DNA of 64,000 nucleotides from Brachyspira hyodysenteriae ATCC 27164 (GCF_001676785.2 NZ_CP015910.2:2666001-2730000); one strand, 5' to 3'. Positions 8,449 through 18,976 are shown, counted from the stretch's first letter. Numbers and translations: made by a program. The notes: generated by a model from the sequence alone, not told the origin.

Positions 8449-8952
8449 ATGAATAAATTTATAAAATTATTTCTTACAGCATCAATGTTTTGGCTATTTC
8501 TTATCTCATGCGGAACTGGAGTAAGCAAAAGCAGACCCGAAGGCTGGATTAATGATGATACTTTCAGAGTAATGGGAATGGGAATTCCTGCAGAAGATAT
8601 AGATATAGATGATAAGTTTAGAAGAGAATTAACCTCAAAACAAGCAGCTGAATTGGATGCTAAAAATAAAATAGTAGCAAAAATAGTAGGTTCTTATATA
8701 GAATCTCTAAGTTCTACTGAAAAAGGTATGATTGATGAATATGTTATACAGGAAAGAGTTGCTGGAAGAATAAGAGGAGCTTCTGTTGTAGAAACAAAAT
8801 GGGATTCTAAGCAAAATTGTACTGTAGTAATGGAACTTTATTCAAAAGGTTTGAAAAAACAAGTAGATTCATTAATTACTAAATATCTTAATGAAGTAGG
8901 AATGCAATATACTGCTCAGGATGTTGCCGGAATGGTAAGAACTTATGAATAA
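8449..8952 (+). CDS. LPP20-like lipoprotein, copy 2
   Basis: 167 residues, very close to the gene at 7733 except in the signal peptide and a two-residue insert (an extra ID) after the start of the mature part. Lipobox FLISC with Cys21. From GTGVSKSRPEGW to the end YTAQDVAGMVRTYE nearly every residue matches copy 1, while the signal peptide is unrelated in sequence. That pattern suggests selection or gene conversion on the mature part. An AAAGGA site precedes the ATG. Confidence 0.75.
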   Translation: MNKFIKLFLTASMFWLFLISCGTGVSKSRPEGWINDDTFRVMGMGIPAEDIDIDDKFRRELTSKQAAELDAKNKIVAKIVGSYIESLSSTEKGMIDEYVIQERVAGRIRGASVVETKWDSKQNCTVVMELYSKGLKKQVDSLITKYLNEVGMQYTAQDVAGMVRTYE

Positions 8953-9110
8953 TAATAATTTTTATATGTAAATTCATTAGACTCAATATATGAATATTTT
9001 TATTAGAAATAATAAAAATAATAGTTTAAAAATATTAAAAAGCTAATTATAAAAATTATTTTGTTATACTTTAGCAAAATAATTTTATTAGCAACAATAA
9101 GGAATTAATT

Positions 9111-9890
9111 ATGTATATAGAAAATATTAAAGGAAGAACTGCATTCGTATCTGGAGCAAGTGCAGGTATCGGCGAAGCTGTAGCTAAAATGCTTGCTTCT
9201 AATGGAGTTAACCTTATTTTGGCTGCAAGAAGAATAGAAAAACTTGAAGCTTTAAAAAATGAATTAGAAAAGAATCATAATGTAAAAGTAAAAGTAATAC
9301 AATTAGATTTTTCTAAATCTGAAGATATAGTAAAAGCTATAGATTCTCTTAAAGATGAAGATAAAAAAATAGATATACTTATAAATAATGCCGGCTTAGC
9401 TTTAGGTAAAGATTTATACTATAATAATCCTATAGAAGATTCTCTGCAAATGATTAGAGTTAATTGCGAAGGATTAATAGTATTAACAAGACTTCTTCTT
9501 CCTTATATATTAGAAAGCAAACATGGTCATATAGTAAATCTATCTTCTACTGCTGCTGATGAAGCCTACAGCGGAGGAGCAATATACTGTGCCACTAAAT
9601 CCTTTGTAGAAATGTTTGGAGACAGTTTAAGAGTAGAATTAATCGATAAACCTGTAAAAATAACAAATATAAAACCAGGAGCCGTTAATACAGAGTTTTC
9701 TACTGTAAGATTCAAGGGAGATAAAGAAAAAGCTGACAATGTATACAAAGGATTTAATCCTTTATATGCTGAAGATATAGCCGATAATATAGAGTATGCA
9801 TTAACTAGAAAAAGTCATGTACAAATATCAAGTATGACTATTATGGCAGAAAATCAAGGTAGTGCTACTATAATACACAAAAACAAATAA
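9111..9890 (+). CDS. Short-chain dehydrogenase/reductase (YdfG-like)
   Basis: A classical SDR of 259 residues. It has the nucleotide-binding GASAGIG (residues 15-21) followed by basic AARRIEK, which favours NADP; LINNAGLALG near residue 90; a catalytic Ser in VNLSSTA; and YCATK as the active-site Tyr and Lys. PGAVNTEF follows, as in the 3-hydroxy-acid (serine or malonic semialdehyde) dehydrogenase subgroup. The substrate is not fixed by sequence. It may be co-transcribed with the next gene, 20 bases downstream. Confidence 0.9.
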   Translation: MYIENIKGRTAFVSGASAGIGEAVAKMLASNGVNLILAARRIEKLEALKNELEKNHNVKVKVIQLDFSKSEDIVKAIDSLKDEDKKIDILINNAGLALGKDLYYNNPIEDSLQMIRVNCEGLIVLTRLLLPYILESKHGHIVNLSSTAADEAYSGGAIYCATKSFVEMFGDSLRVELIDKPVKITNIKPGAVNTEFSTVRFKGDKEKADNVYKGFNPLYAEDIADNIEYALTRKSHVQISSMTIMAENQGSATIIHKNK

Positions 9891-9910
9891 ATATTTAGGG
9901 AGCTTTATTT

Positions 9911-11941
9911 ATGGGAGATATAGATAACACTAGAGATAGATTAAAGTTAGATGAACTTAATAAAGATGCAAGAAAAGATTTATTTAATAAATTTGTAGAT
10001 GCAGGCGGAGAAGTAGTAGCCGATAAAAAAAGAGATAATGGCAATACTCTTGTAGGATCATCAAAAAAAGGTCAAAACGTAGTAGGAGGAGGAAATAGCG
10101 GCAGAAGTTCCAAAGGTTCAAGTTTTGCCAATTCAAAAAGCGATGCTAAAGATAAAAATAATAAATCTTCTTCTACTATAACTATTCCAAATAAAAAAAA
10201 TAACGGGTTATTTTTTAATGTTAAATTATGGTTCAATGCTTTAAGTTCTGGTGTAATAACTTTGATGGGTGGGAATGTTAATCCTAAATTCTTAAACTTC
10301 ATAGATAAAAATGTTATAGCTGCGCTTTTGGAAATGGATACTTTAATATTCAATGCATTAAACCCAAGTGAAGCTTCTGATATAGATGCTAAAGCTAAAC
10401 ATCAAAAAGTAATTTCTCAATTTTCTAAAACTTTAGATGATCTAGAGCTTTTAGAAAGAATAAAAGATCAATATAATGAAGGCGTATATAAAGACTTTTT
10501 AAGACCATATAAAGAATTAAACAGTACTGTTATGGCTGAAAGTTATATAAAAGAAATCAAAGCTATGTTCAGACCGCTTTATGTACTTCATGCTTATTCT
10601 TCAAGAATAAAATTAGCCGGAGAAAAAGCTATGTTTGCATATGCTATGGTTGATAATATAAGCAAAGGTATCGTAAACTCAAGAATATCTGCTTTTAAAA
10701 GAGCTGTAGATTTAATATATGGAAAATATTATCCAAAACTATTTACACTTTTACAATATGCCTCAAAAGAACCATTAGAAACTATAAATGATTTTAACCG
10801 TTATCTTAATATCACTGATGAAGATATACTAGGATATTACACAAAATTAAGAAAAGAAAAAGAAAAATTACAAGAAACTAAAATAGAACAGGCAAAAGAA
10901 AATATAGGTAAACAAAAAGATAATGAAGAAGAAAAATTAAGTAAAGTAGAATCTATAGGTATAAAACTTATAGATAAATGCGTATCATTCAAAAAATCTG
11001 ATAATAATATAGAATATGAAGCAGATCCATTCTTTATAGTTCCTATAAAAGATAAAATATATAGAATAAAAGTATTGATAGACTTTTTAGATAGAGAATA
11101 TTCTGCTGTATTTGTTTCTAATAAAGTAAGATATAATTTAGTTTATGATAATCAGGTAAGAACAGATTATAAAAATGATTTTAACAATATATTTTTATCA
11201 TTATCAGATACTAACTCAAGATTAAATGAATACAGTGAACTTTGCAAAACAATAAACAAAGTTGAAGAAGATAAAACTATGCGTTTTGAACAGAGAGTTT
11301 CTATGCTCTCAGATAAAAACGGACAGCGTTCTTATTTAGCTAAAAATTTAAGAAACACTTTCGTATCAATAATAACACCTTTTAAAAGAAAATTGGATAA
11401 ATTGTTATTAGATAAAGAAGAGAGAGAAAGAATAATTGAAAATCCTAATGATATATTAACTTTTTCTGCTGAAGTAGGAAAAACTAAAAAAAGAATACAG
11501 GGTTATAATGTAATGAAAGCATTAACTGAAGCTTATTATTTCATATCAGGATTTAATTACTTAATCACTCAGGGAGAATTATCAGGTGCTGGTATTCTAA
11601 TAGAGGGTGATGATAATGATGAGGCATATACAAATGTTGCTGAAAAACAGGAATCTATTGAATCGGTAGTAACAACTGATAATGCAGCAGAAAATGCTAA
11701 TCAAAAAGATAATGCTGAAAACAATAATGAAAATCAAACAAATGAAAATGAAGAATCAAATTATAATGCAGAAAACGCTAATGATAATGCATCAAATTCA
11801 GATGAAATTGTATTAGGAAATGACGGATTTAATGAATCTTTAAAAGATGAAGATTTATTTGTAAATCCAGAAGAAGAAAATGATGAGGAAAATTTATCTG
11901 AAGATACAGAAAAAAAAGATGAAGAAGATATAAAACAGTAA
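9911..11941 (+). CDS. Unrecognised 676-residue protein with acidic Asn-rich tail
   Basis: I do not recognise a family. Residues 1-95 are polar and low in complexity (GGGNSG, SSTITIP); residues 100-540 look like a mostly helical domain with several charged helices (for example EKEKLQETKIEQAKENIGKQ), and the last 110 residues are a disordered tail rich in Asn and Glu repeats (AENANQK, AENNNENQTN, ENANDN). There is no signal peptide or clear membrane span. It lies between an SDR gene and a lipid-A-type acyltransferase, with an AGGGAG-like site before the ATG. It may be a spirochaete-specific protein. The tail is the least conserved-looking part. Confidence 0.6.
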   Translation: MGDIDNTRDRLKLDELNKDARKDLFNKFVDAGGEVVADKKRDNGNTLVGSSKKGQNVVGGGNSGRSSKGSSFANSKSDAKDKNNKSSSTITIPNKKNNGLFFNVKLWFNALSSGVITLMGGNVNPKFLNFIDKNVIAALLEMDTLIFNALNPSEASDIDAKAKHQKVISQFSKTLDDLELLERIKDQYNEGVYKDFLRPYKELNSTVMAESYIKEIKAMFRPLYVLHAYSSRIKLAGEKAMFAYAMVDNISKGIVNSRISAFKRAVDLIYGKYYPKLFTLLQYASKEPLETINDFNRYLNITDEDILGYYTKLRKEKEKLQETKIEQAKENIGKQKDNEEEKLSKVESIGIKLIDKCVSFKKSDNNIEYEADPFFIVPIKDKIYRIKVLIDFLDREYSAVFVSNKVRYNLVYDNQVRTDYKNDFNNIFLSLSDTNSRLNEYSELCKTINKVEEDKTMRFEQRVSMLSDKNGQRSYLAKNLRNTFVSIITPFKRKLDKLLLDKEERERIIENPNDILTFSAEVGKTKKRIQGYNVMKALTEAYYFISGFNYLITQGELSGAGILIEGDDNDEAYTNVAEKQESIESVVTTDNAAENANQKDNAENNNENQTNENEESNYNAENANDNASNSDEIVLGNDGFNESLKDEDLFVNPEEENDEENLSEDTEKKDEEDIKQ

Positions 11942-11958
11942 GTATAAGAGAGGTTGTT

Positions 11959-12891
11959 TTGGCTTATAAATCACCAAAGGTAATAATGCTTGAATATGTT
12001 CCGCTTCGCATATTGATGGAAATTATGGCATTTATGCCTTATATTTTTGTTATCTTGTTTGCAAAACTAATTGGAGCATTAATGTATTATCTTGTACCAA
12101 GTGCAAGAAAGGTTGCTTTGATTAATTTAAAACAGGCTTTTCCGGAAAAAAGTTTTCATGAAAGAAAAAGAATAGCAAAACGTTCTATGAAATCTATGAT
12201 GATGACTTTTGCCGAATTCATTAAATCATCTAGAATGTCAGATGAGCAGATATTGAAAAGAATAAAAATAGAAGGTCAGGATAAATTTGATGAAGCTATG
12301 AATAAGAAAAAAAGAGGTATGATAGCTATCACAGGGCATATAGGAAATTGGGAATATATAGCTTTTTATTTTGCTATTAAAAAATATAATCCTGGAGTAA
12401 TATTCAGACCGCTTGATAATCCAAAATTGGATGCTTATATGCGTTCTTGGAGAGAAAAAAGAGGTATGAAATGTATTCCGAAAAAAGGCGATTTAAGAGA
12501 AATATTCTATGTTTTAAATAATAATGCTCCTGTTGCATTCTTATGCGATCAAAATTATTTAGACGGTGTATTTGTTGATTTCTTTGGATACCCTGCCGCA
12601 ACAGCAGTAGGTCCTGTGGCAATAGCTATGAAAACAGGTTCACCGATGGCTATAGTTTATAGTCTGCCTGACAGATACGGACATCATAAAATCATAGTTC
12701 ATGACATAATGTATATAGAAGAAAAAGAAACTAAAGAAGAAACTATAAAACATAATGTTCAGAGATATACAAAAAAATTAGAAGAAATAATATCAAAATA
12801 TCCTGAAAATTGGCTTTGGGTTCACCCTAGATGGAATACAAGGCCTAATGGAGAACCTGAAATTTTTTACAAACATAATAATTATAAATAG
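11959..12891 (+). CDS. LpxL/HtrB-type lysophospholipid or lipid A acyltransferase
   Basis: 310 residues of the LPLAT family that adds acyl chains to lipid A precursors or related lipids at the inner membrane. The HxxxxE catalytic motif is GHIGNWE (His127, Glu132). A hydrophobic N-terminal segment (about residues 23-46) would anchor it, and the later VFVDFFGYPAATAVGP and WVHPRW stretches match LpxL. The first in-frame start is TTG, placed five bases after GAGAGG, only 17 bases after the previous stop, so the TTG is likely real and the genes coupled. Whether this organism uses it on a lipo-oligosaccharide is inferred. Confidence 0.88.
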   Translation: MAYKSPKVIMLEYVPLRILMEIMAFMPYIFVILFAKLIGALMYYLVPSARKVALINLKQAFPEKSFHERKRIAKRSMKSMMMTFAEFIKSSRMSDEQILKRIKIEGQDKFDEAMNKKKRGMIAITGHIGNWEYIAFYFAIKKYNPGVIFRPLDNPKLDAYMRSWREKRGMKCIPKKGDLREIFYVLNNNAPVAFLCDQNYLDGVFVDFFGYPAATAVGPVAIAMKTGSPMAIVYSLPDRYGHHKIIVHDIMYIEEKETKEETIKHNVQRYTKKLEEIISKYPENWLWVHPRWNTRPNGEPEIFYKHNNYK

Positions 12892-13156
12892 TTTTTTACT
12901 TTGTTTTTTTTTCATAGGTTTATATTATATATTAAATATACTAAAACGATAATAATTGTCAGAATAACATTATATAAATAATATAAATTTCTTGATTTTA
13001 TGAAATGATGGGGTAATAATCTTCATATAATATATTCGATTTTATTTTTATTATAATTTTTTATTTAAAAATTAATATTTTTTTACTATAATAAAGTTGT
13101 GGCAAATTATTAAAATTTTAGTCTGAAAAATACATTAAACTGGAGGTTATGAGTAT

Positions 13157-14668
13157 ATGGAGCAAAAAAAACGTTCATTTATGTTCTTTTTAAATCTTGG
13201 GCTTACATTTACTTTGGTTGGTATAATTATTTCTTTTTTCATTTTTTCATATGAAAAAAATTATAAAAAAGATGAGTTCTTGGTTCATGCCCAGGCAGCA
13301 CCTGAAAAAACATCTTTTACAGGTTCATTAGATGGTGCCTTAGCTGTAGAAAATGCTATAAGAGATGTTGTGGATAAAAATATGCCTGCTGTAGTTAATA
13401 TATCTACAGAAATAGAAGCAGGACAAACTGAAGAAGATAGATATGCCGATGAATTCTTTAGATTTTTCTTCGGAGATCAAATGCCTAGACAAAAAAGAAG
13501 TCAGAAATCATTAGGAAGCGGTTTCATAATCAATGAAGAAGGATATGTGCTTTCTAATTACCATGTTGTAAAAGGCGCTACTAAAATAATGATTACGCTT
13601 TATGGAGAAGACGGAGAGCTTCCTGCAAAATTAATAGGTTATGATGAGGCTTATGACTTAGCATTACTAAAAATAGAGGATGAAAATAGAACTTTCCCTT
13701 ATGTTGCTTTAGGAGACAGTGATGCTATAGAGCCTGGTGAATTTGCTATTGCTATAGGAAACCCTTACGGACTTAATAATACAGTTACTTTCGGTATTGT
13801 AAGTGCTAAAGGAAGAAGCGATGTTGGTGCTAATAAATATCAAAGATATATACAAACTGATGTTGCTATAAACCCTGGTAACTCAGGAGGACCTTTATTC
13901 AATATACATGGACAGGTTATAGGAATAAACACATTGATATATTCTACTTCTGGCGGAAGTATAGGTATAGGATTTGCTACTCCTATTAATCTTGCTACTT
14001 CAGTAATGACTGATTTAAAAGAAAATGGAAGAGTTACAAGAGGATATTTAGGTATATATTTACAAGATATCGATGGAAATCTTTCAAGAGGTTTAAATGT
14101 TAAGCAAAACAGCGGAGTATATGTAAGTGAGGTTGTACCTGATTCACCTGCTGCAAAAGGCGGATTACAGGACGGAGATATTATAATAGAGTATGATGGT
14201 GAAAAAATGACTAAATCAGGTGATTTATTCAATAAAGTAGCCACTACTAAAGTAGGAAAAGAAGTTACTGTTAAATATTTAAGAAATGGAAGAGAAAGAA
14301 GCACTAAAATCACTATAGAAGCTAGAGTTGAAGATGAAGAGGTTGTACCTACAAGACAATCTCAGAATAACTCACAAGGAAGTACTCGTTCTTGGATGGG
14401 ATTAGATGTTTCTAATATCACTCCTGAAATATCTCAAAGACTTCAGATAAGAAGCAATGAGCGAGGTGTTGTAGTACTTAATATGACTCAAAACTCAAAG
14501 GCATATCAAAATGGACTTAGACCAGGAGATGTTATAAAAGCTATTAATGGTATAACAATATCAAATACTGATGATTATGATAATTTTGTAAAATCTTATG
14601 GTAATGATAAGTCCTTTACAATAACTATAAAACGAGCAAGAATGACTTATGTTATAATTATAGAATAG
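13157..14668 (+). CDS. htrA: HtrA/DegP-type periplasmic serine protease
   Basis: A 503-residue S1C protease for quality control in the periplasm. In order: an N-terminal membrane anchor (about residues 9-31); a trypsin-like domain with triad His136 (SNYHVV), Asp168 (YDLALLKI) and Ser243 (NPGNSGGPL); then two PDZ domains (about 290-390 and 410-500). The anchor is uncleaved in appearance, as in DegS, while the two PDZ domains resemble DegP. GGAGG lies ten bases before the ATG. A terminator follows, so it is a single-gene unit. Confidence 0.95.
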   Translation: MEQKKRSFMFFLNLGLTFTLVGIIISFFIFSYEKNYKKDEFLVHAQAAPEKTSFTGSLDGALAVENAIRDVVDKNMPAVVNISTEIEAGQTEEDRYADEFFRFFFGDQMPRQKRSQKSLGSGFIINEEGYVLSNYHVVKGATKIMITLYGEDGELPAKLIGYDEAYDLALLKIEDENRTFPYVALGDSDAIEPGEFAIAIGNPYGLNNTVTFGIVSAKGRSDVGANKYQRYIQTDVAINPGNSGGPLFNIHGQVIGINTLIYSTSGGSIGIGFATPINLATSVMTDLKENGRVTRGYLGIYLQDIDGNLSRGLNVKQNSGVYVSEVVPDSPAAKGGLQDGDIIIEYDGEKMTKSGDLFNKVATTKVGKEVTVKYLRNGRERSTKITIEARVEDEEVVPTRQSQNNSQGSTRSWMGLDVSNITPEISQRLQIRSNERGVVVLNMTQNSKAYQNGLRPGDVIKAINGITISNTDDYDNFVKSYGNDKSFTITIKRARMTYVIIIE

Positions 14669-14692
14669 TGCTTTAATAAAAGTTAATAAAAA

Positions 14693-14727
14693 GGAATTGC
14701 AGGTAAATGCTTGCAATTCTTTTTTTA
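14693..14727 (+). terminator. Intrinsic terminator after htrA
   Basis: Arms GAATTGCA and TGCAATTC enclose a 10-base loop and are followed by a run of seven T. It lies 25 bases after the stop. Confidence 0.88.
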
Positions 14728-14876
14728 TGTTCAATACTTTGTGTTAATTATGTTAACTATTTTTATATTTTGTACTTGCATTCATAATTGATTTAATATA
14801 TTATTAATGAAATATATTATTTGGCAATTTAAGTTTTCATATATATAAATGTTCTTAAAAATAGGAGTAGTTAATC

Positions 14877-17480
14877 ATGACACATTTAGAATTGAGAGAA
14901 AAATTCAAAGAGTTTTTTAAAAGCAAAAAACATGCTATAGAGAAATCATCATCTCTTATACCAATAGATGACCCTAGCCTACTATTTACTACAGCGGGAA
15001 TGCTGCAATTCAAACCTTATTATGCAGGTATAAAAAAAGCACCTTATTCAAGAGTGGCAACTATACAGAAATGTTTCAGACTTTCTGACTTAGAAAATAT
15101 AGGAAAAACTGCAAGACACCATACATTTTTTGAGATGTTTGGTAACTTCTGCTTTATGGGTGATTATTTCAAAAAAGAGGCTATAGAATTTGCTTGGGAA
15201 TTTTCTACTCAAGTTATTAAACTTCCTATTGAAAGAATATATGTTTCTATTTATGAAAAAGACGATGATGCTTTTAAAATTTGGAATGAGCATATAGGTG
15301 TACCAAAAGAGAAGATTGTAAGACTTGGAAAGAAAGATAATTTCTGGGGACCTGCTGGAGATTCAGGAGCTTGCGGACCTTGCAGTGAGCTTTATATTGA
15401 TATGGGCGAAGAGAAAGGATGCGGAAAGCCTGATTGTTTTGTTGGATGTGATTGCGAAAGATATTTAGAGTTTTGGAATTTAGTATTCAATGAATTTTTC
15501 CAAGATACTGAAGGAAATTTATCTCCTCTTCCTAATGTTGGTATAGATACAGGAATGGGACTTGAAAGATTATGCTATATTACTCAAGGTGTAGAGAGCA
15601 ATTATCAAACTGATGTAATGAAGCCTATAGTTGATGCTATAGCTAAAAAATTGAATGTTAAATATGATGATAAAAATAAAACTAAAATCAATTTAATAGC
15701 AGATCACTTAAGAGCATTAGTATTTGTAATATCTGAAGGCTGTACTCCTTCTAATGAGGGAAGAGGATATGTACTTAGAAGACTTTTAAGAAGAGCTTTG
15801 AAAACTGCAAGCGATTTAGGACATAAAGGTTCTTTCTTAAATGAGATTACATCTTCTGTAGTTAATGTATATAAAGAAATATATGACTATCTTCCTAAAG
15901 AAGAAGAGAATGTAAAAAGAATATTAAAAGATGAAGAAAATAAATTCATAAATACAATATCTGCCGGTATGAATAAACTTTATGCTGTAATGGAAGAAAA
16001 CAAAGACAGTAAAGTAATATCTGGTAAAGATGCTTTCATGCTATTTGATACTTATGGACTTCCTATAGACATAACAGAAGAGGAAGCTTCAGATCATGGA
16101 TTTACAGTTGATAAGGCTGGATTTGAAGAAGCTATGGAAGAGCAAAAGAAAAGAAGCAGAGGAGCTGGAGAAGATAAAAGATCTAAATTTGGATATGTTG
16201 AAAATTATGAAACTAAATATGTAGGTGAAGAAACTGATAATCTTATAAACGGAGTTAATGCAAAAATTATTGCTGTATATGAAGATAATGCTAAAAAAGA
16301 TAAAACTTCATCTTCAAATGCTGTTATTATCACAGATGTTTCACCTTTCTATGGAGAAATGGGAGGACAGATTGGAGATAATGGATATATAGAAAACAGC
16401 AAAAAAGAAATAATAAAAATAATAGATACTCAAAAGAAAGAAAATACTATTATACATATAGCAGATTGCAGCAGTCATTCTTTAAGCGTTGGAGAAGAAA
16501 TAAAATTATTCGTTAATTTTGACAGAAGAAGTGCTATAAGAAAAAATCATACTGCTACACATATACTTCAGAAAGTTTTGGAGCTTACATTAGGAAATCA
16601 TGTCAATCAGGCAGGAAGTTTTGTAAGCGATGAATATTTGAGATTCGACTTTACTCATCCTGATTCAATTTCTGAAGATACATTAATAAGTATAGAAAAT
16701 CAGGTTAATGAAGTAGTATTCAAATCAATGCCTGCTGTAATAAAATATATGCCTAAAGAAGAGGCTATTGCCTGCGGTGCTAAGGCTTTATTTGGAGAAA
16801 AATATCCCGATACTGTAAGAATACTAGATATAGGAAATGGTTTTTCAGTAGAGCTTTGCGGCGGCAGCCATTTGACAAATACATCAGAAGTTGGTTATTT
16901 CCATATAGTGAGTGAAGGTTCTGTGGCTAGCGGAGTAAGAAGAATAGAAGCTATCACAGGATTAAAAGCTGCTAATGAAGCTAGTAAATTATTTAGTAAA
17001 GTTAAAAATTTAGCTCATATACTTAATGCTTCAAAAACAGATGAACTTACTGTAAGAGCTGAAAGTCTTCAAAATGAAGTAAAAAAACTGCAGAAAGAAA
17101 TCAAACAGCTTAAAACTTCAGGTGCTTCTGCTGTTTCATTTATGGATAATTATGAAGATTTGAAAGGAATTAAATTCTATAATTTAGAGTTTAATGAGGA
17201 TATTAAAGAAGTTAGACTTTATGCTGATACAATAAAAGAGAGAGTAAAAGACAGTATTTCTGTAATGATAAGCAAAACTGATTCTTCCAACTCTATACTT
17301 GTACAGATAACAGGAAATGCGTTAAAAGAAAAGAAATTATCTGCTAATAATATAATAAAAGATATTATTGCTGCTGCAGGCGGACGCGGAGGCGGAAAAG
17401 ATACTTTTGCTCAGGGTTCTATTGAAAATATAGAAAAAGCAAAAGAAGAAATTAATAAATTAAAGAGTAAGTGGCTATAA
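14877..17480 (+). CDS. alaS: Alanyl-tRNA synthetase
   Basis: Charges tRNA-Ala. At 867 residues it is full length. Class II motifs are in the N-terminal domain (TFFEMFGNFCFMGDYF, GIDTGMGLERL); the editing domain has NHTATH and CGGSH with the zinc-binding His and Cys; the C-terminal oligomerisation domain ends with the GGRGGGKDTFAQG motif. An AGGAG site precedes the ATG. A lipoprotein gene starts nine bases after the stop, so the two are probably transcribed together. Confidence 0.98.
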   Translation: MTHLELREKFKEFFKSKKHAIEKSSSLIPIDDPSLLFTTAGMLQFKPYYAGIKKAPYSRVATIQKCFRLSDLENIGKTARHHTFFEMFGNFCFMGDYFKKEAIEFAWEFSTQVIKLPIERIYVSIYEKDDDAFKIWNEHIGVPKEKIVRLGKKDNFWGPAGDSGACGPCSELYIDMGEEKGCGKPDCFVGCDCERYLEFWNLVFNEFFQDTEGNLSPLPNVGIDTGMGLERLCYITQGVESNYQTDVMKPIVDAIAKKLNVKYDDKNKTKINLIADHLRALVFVISEGCTPSNEGRGYVLRRLLRRALKTASDLGHKGSFLNEITSSVVNVYKEIYDYLPKEEENVKRILKDEENKFINTISAGMNKLYAVMEENKDSKVISGKDAFMLFDTYGLPIDITEEEASDHGFTVDKAGFEEAMEEQKKRSRGAGEDKRSKFGYVENYETKYVGEETDNLINGVNAKIIAVYEDNAKKDKTSSSNAVIITDVSPFYGEMGGQIGDNGYIENSKKEIIKIIDTQKKENTIIHIADCSSHSLSVGEEIKLFVNFDRRSAIRKNHTATHILQKVLELTLGNHVNQAGSFVSDEYLRFDFTHPDSISEDTLISIENQVNEVVFKSMPAVIKYMPKEEAIACGAKALFGEKYPDTVRILDIGNGFSVELCGGSHLTNTSEVGYFHIVSEGSVASGVRRIEAITGLKAANEASKLFSKVKNLAHILNASKTDELTVRAESLQNEVKKLQKEIKQLKTSGASAVSFMDNYEDLKGIKFYNLEFNEDIKEVRLYADTIKERVKDSISVMISKTDSSNSILVQITGNALKEKKLSANNIIKDIIAAAGGRGGGKDTFAQGSIENIEKAKEEINKLKSKWL

Positions 17481-17489
17481 GATTTTTAT

Positions 17490-18161
17490 ATGAAGAAAAA
17501 TATTATACTTTTTATATTTGCAGTAAGCTCTTTGCTTATTATTTCATGCTCTGCAAAAGATGTTACATTAAGAAGAATAGAAGATGTTCATAAAGCAGAG
17601 CAGAAACTTGCAAAAAATCCTGATGATGAAGAGACTATATTAGAAGTACTTAATGCTGCACAAAACGGAGGAAGAGAAGTACGTGCTGAAGCTATATGGG
17701 TTCTTGGGAAAATAGAAGCGGATATAGCTTACAGCGATTTCCTACGTGCTAGCGTTGAAGATCCTGACTTTAATGTACGATGTTTGGCAGTTTTAGGATT
17801 AGGAAAATTAGAAGCAAATAATCCTGAAGCTATTGATAGAATAAAAAGAGCTATATCTGATACAGATTTGCAGGTTCAGATAGAAGGACTTAAAGTAGCT
17901 GGAAGAATAAATGCTAAAGAGCTTTTAAACTCTATACTTGATAGTTTATCAAGTAAAAATAAATGGGTGAGAATGGCTGCTGTTGAGGCTTTAAAAGATT
18001 ATGATGATGCTAGAGTTGATAGATCTTTGAATTTACTCGCTTCTACTGATAAAGATTATGCGGTAAGATCTACTATTAATCAGGTAATAGAGTATAGAAA
18101 AAATAAGAAAAATACTCCGGCAGCAGAAGAGGAAGTAAAAGAAACAGCATCAGCAGAATAA
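17490..18161 (+). CDS. HEAT-repeat lipoprotein
   Basis: 223 residues. Lipobox LIISC with Cys20 after a hydrophobic stretch. The mature part is a run of about four HEAT or PBS-lyase-type helical pairs, seen as repeated DPDFNVRCLAVLGLGKL, DTDLQVQIEGLKVAGRI and NKWVRMAAVEALKDY. Such repeats usually bind protein partners; no enzyme motif is present. It follows alaS by nine bases and precedes another lipoprotein by 26, so it is the middle of a four-gene unit (alaS to 19266). Confidence 0.85.
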   Translation: MKKNIILFIFAVSSLLIISCSAKDVTLRRIEDVHKAEQKLAKNPDDEETILEVLNAAQNGGREVRAEAIWVLGKIEADIAYSDFLRASVEDPDFNVRCLAVLGLGKLEANNPEAIDRIKRAISDTDLQVQIEGLKVAGRINAKELLNSILDSLSSKNKWVRMAAVEALKDYDDARVDRSLNLLASTDKDYAVRSTINQVIEYRKNKKNTPAAEEEVKETASAE

Positions 18162-18187
18162 TAACATAGCAGAGGAAAATATATTAA

Positions 18188-18976
18188 ATGAATAATAAAA
18201 TTAATTTTCTTTTTATATCTACAATAATACTATTTTTATTTATTACTGTGTCATGTGCATCAAAGTATTCTTATGTAAGAGTAGATGATATAATAGAAAA
18301 AAATAGAACTATTGCTGTTGCTTCTTTCACCTTTCCAAAAAGTATGACTAATCAGTATTGGGATAGATTAAAATATTTAAACACTGAAATATATACAGAT
18401 TTTGTATTGAACAGCTTCATCAGTAATTTTAATTCTCAAAATGAAATGGTTAAGCTTATCACTTTGGAGGAAGCTATAGGAAATAAAGAATTTGCTAATT
18501 TACCTAATCATTCTATATTGGGTGCTGACTATGTTGCGGCTACAGGCACACTTGCAACTAACAGATTAAGCGAAGAAACTTTGGCTTTACTTGCTGATAA
18601 AGTAGATGGAGTAATGTATGCTGAATCTGCTATGTCTTTTTGGTCTCAAAAGGTTACTATAGATTTTGAAATTTATGATATAGATGGAAATTACTTATGG
18701 ATAGATACTTTGAATGGAGCTTCCTATTATATAATAGGAGATACAGGAGCGCCTACCAGACAAACTGCTTATGAAATAGTTATAGCTGATGTTATGAAAT
18801 ATCAAAAAAAGCATGCTGAAGAATTATATATAGTCATAGATCAGGCTATATCAAATGGGGTAAGCAGTTTAAAAGGAAAAGTTCCTTATGCATTCAATAC
18901 CAATGATATTATATTCACACAAAAAACATTTAGTTTAACTAATGAAGATTATGCAAAAAAGGCGGGTATATATTAA
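18188..18976 (+). CDS. Lipoprotein of unknown function
   Basis: 262 residues with a lipobox ITVSC (Cys23). The mature part contains an IAVASFTFP strand near residue 40 and repeated YVAATGTLATN and DGVMYAESAM segments, a layout reminiscent of lipoproteins with a beta-rich CsgG-like or TolB-like fold, but I cannot name the family. An AGAGGAAA site precedes the ATG by ten bases. The stop overlaps the next start (TAATG), which supports coupled translation with the 96-residue gene. Confidence 0.7.
   Translation: MNNKINFLFISTIILFLFITVSCASKYSYVRVDDIIEKNRTIAVASFTFPKSMTNQYWDRLKYLNTEIYTDFVLNSFISNFNSQNEMVKLITLEEAIGNKEFANLPNHSILGADYVAATGTLATNRLSEETLALLADKVDGVMYAESAMSFWSQKVTIDFEIYDIDGNYLWIDTLNGASYYIIGDTGAPTRQTAYEIVIADVMKYQKKHAEELYIVIDQAISNGVSSLKGKVPYAFNTNDIIFTQKTFSLTNEDYAKKAGIY

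Noticed and set aside
13840-14313. 157-codon frame on the minus strand
   Set aside because: It lies wholly inside the htrA coding region, has no ribosome site and no known motif.
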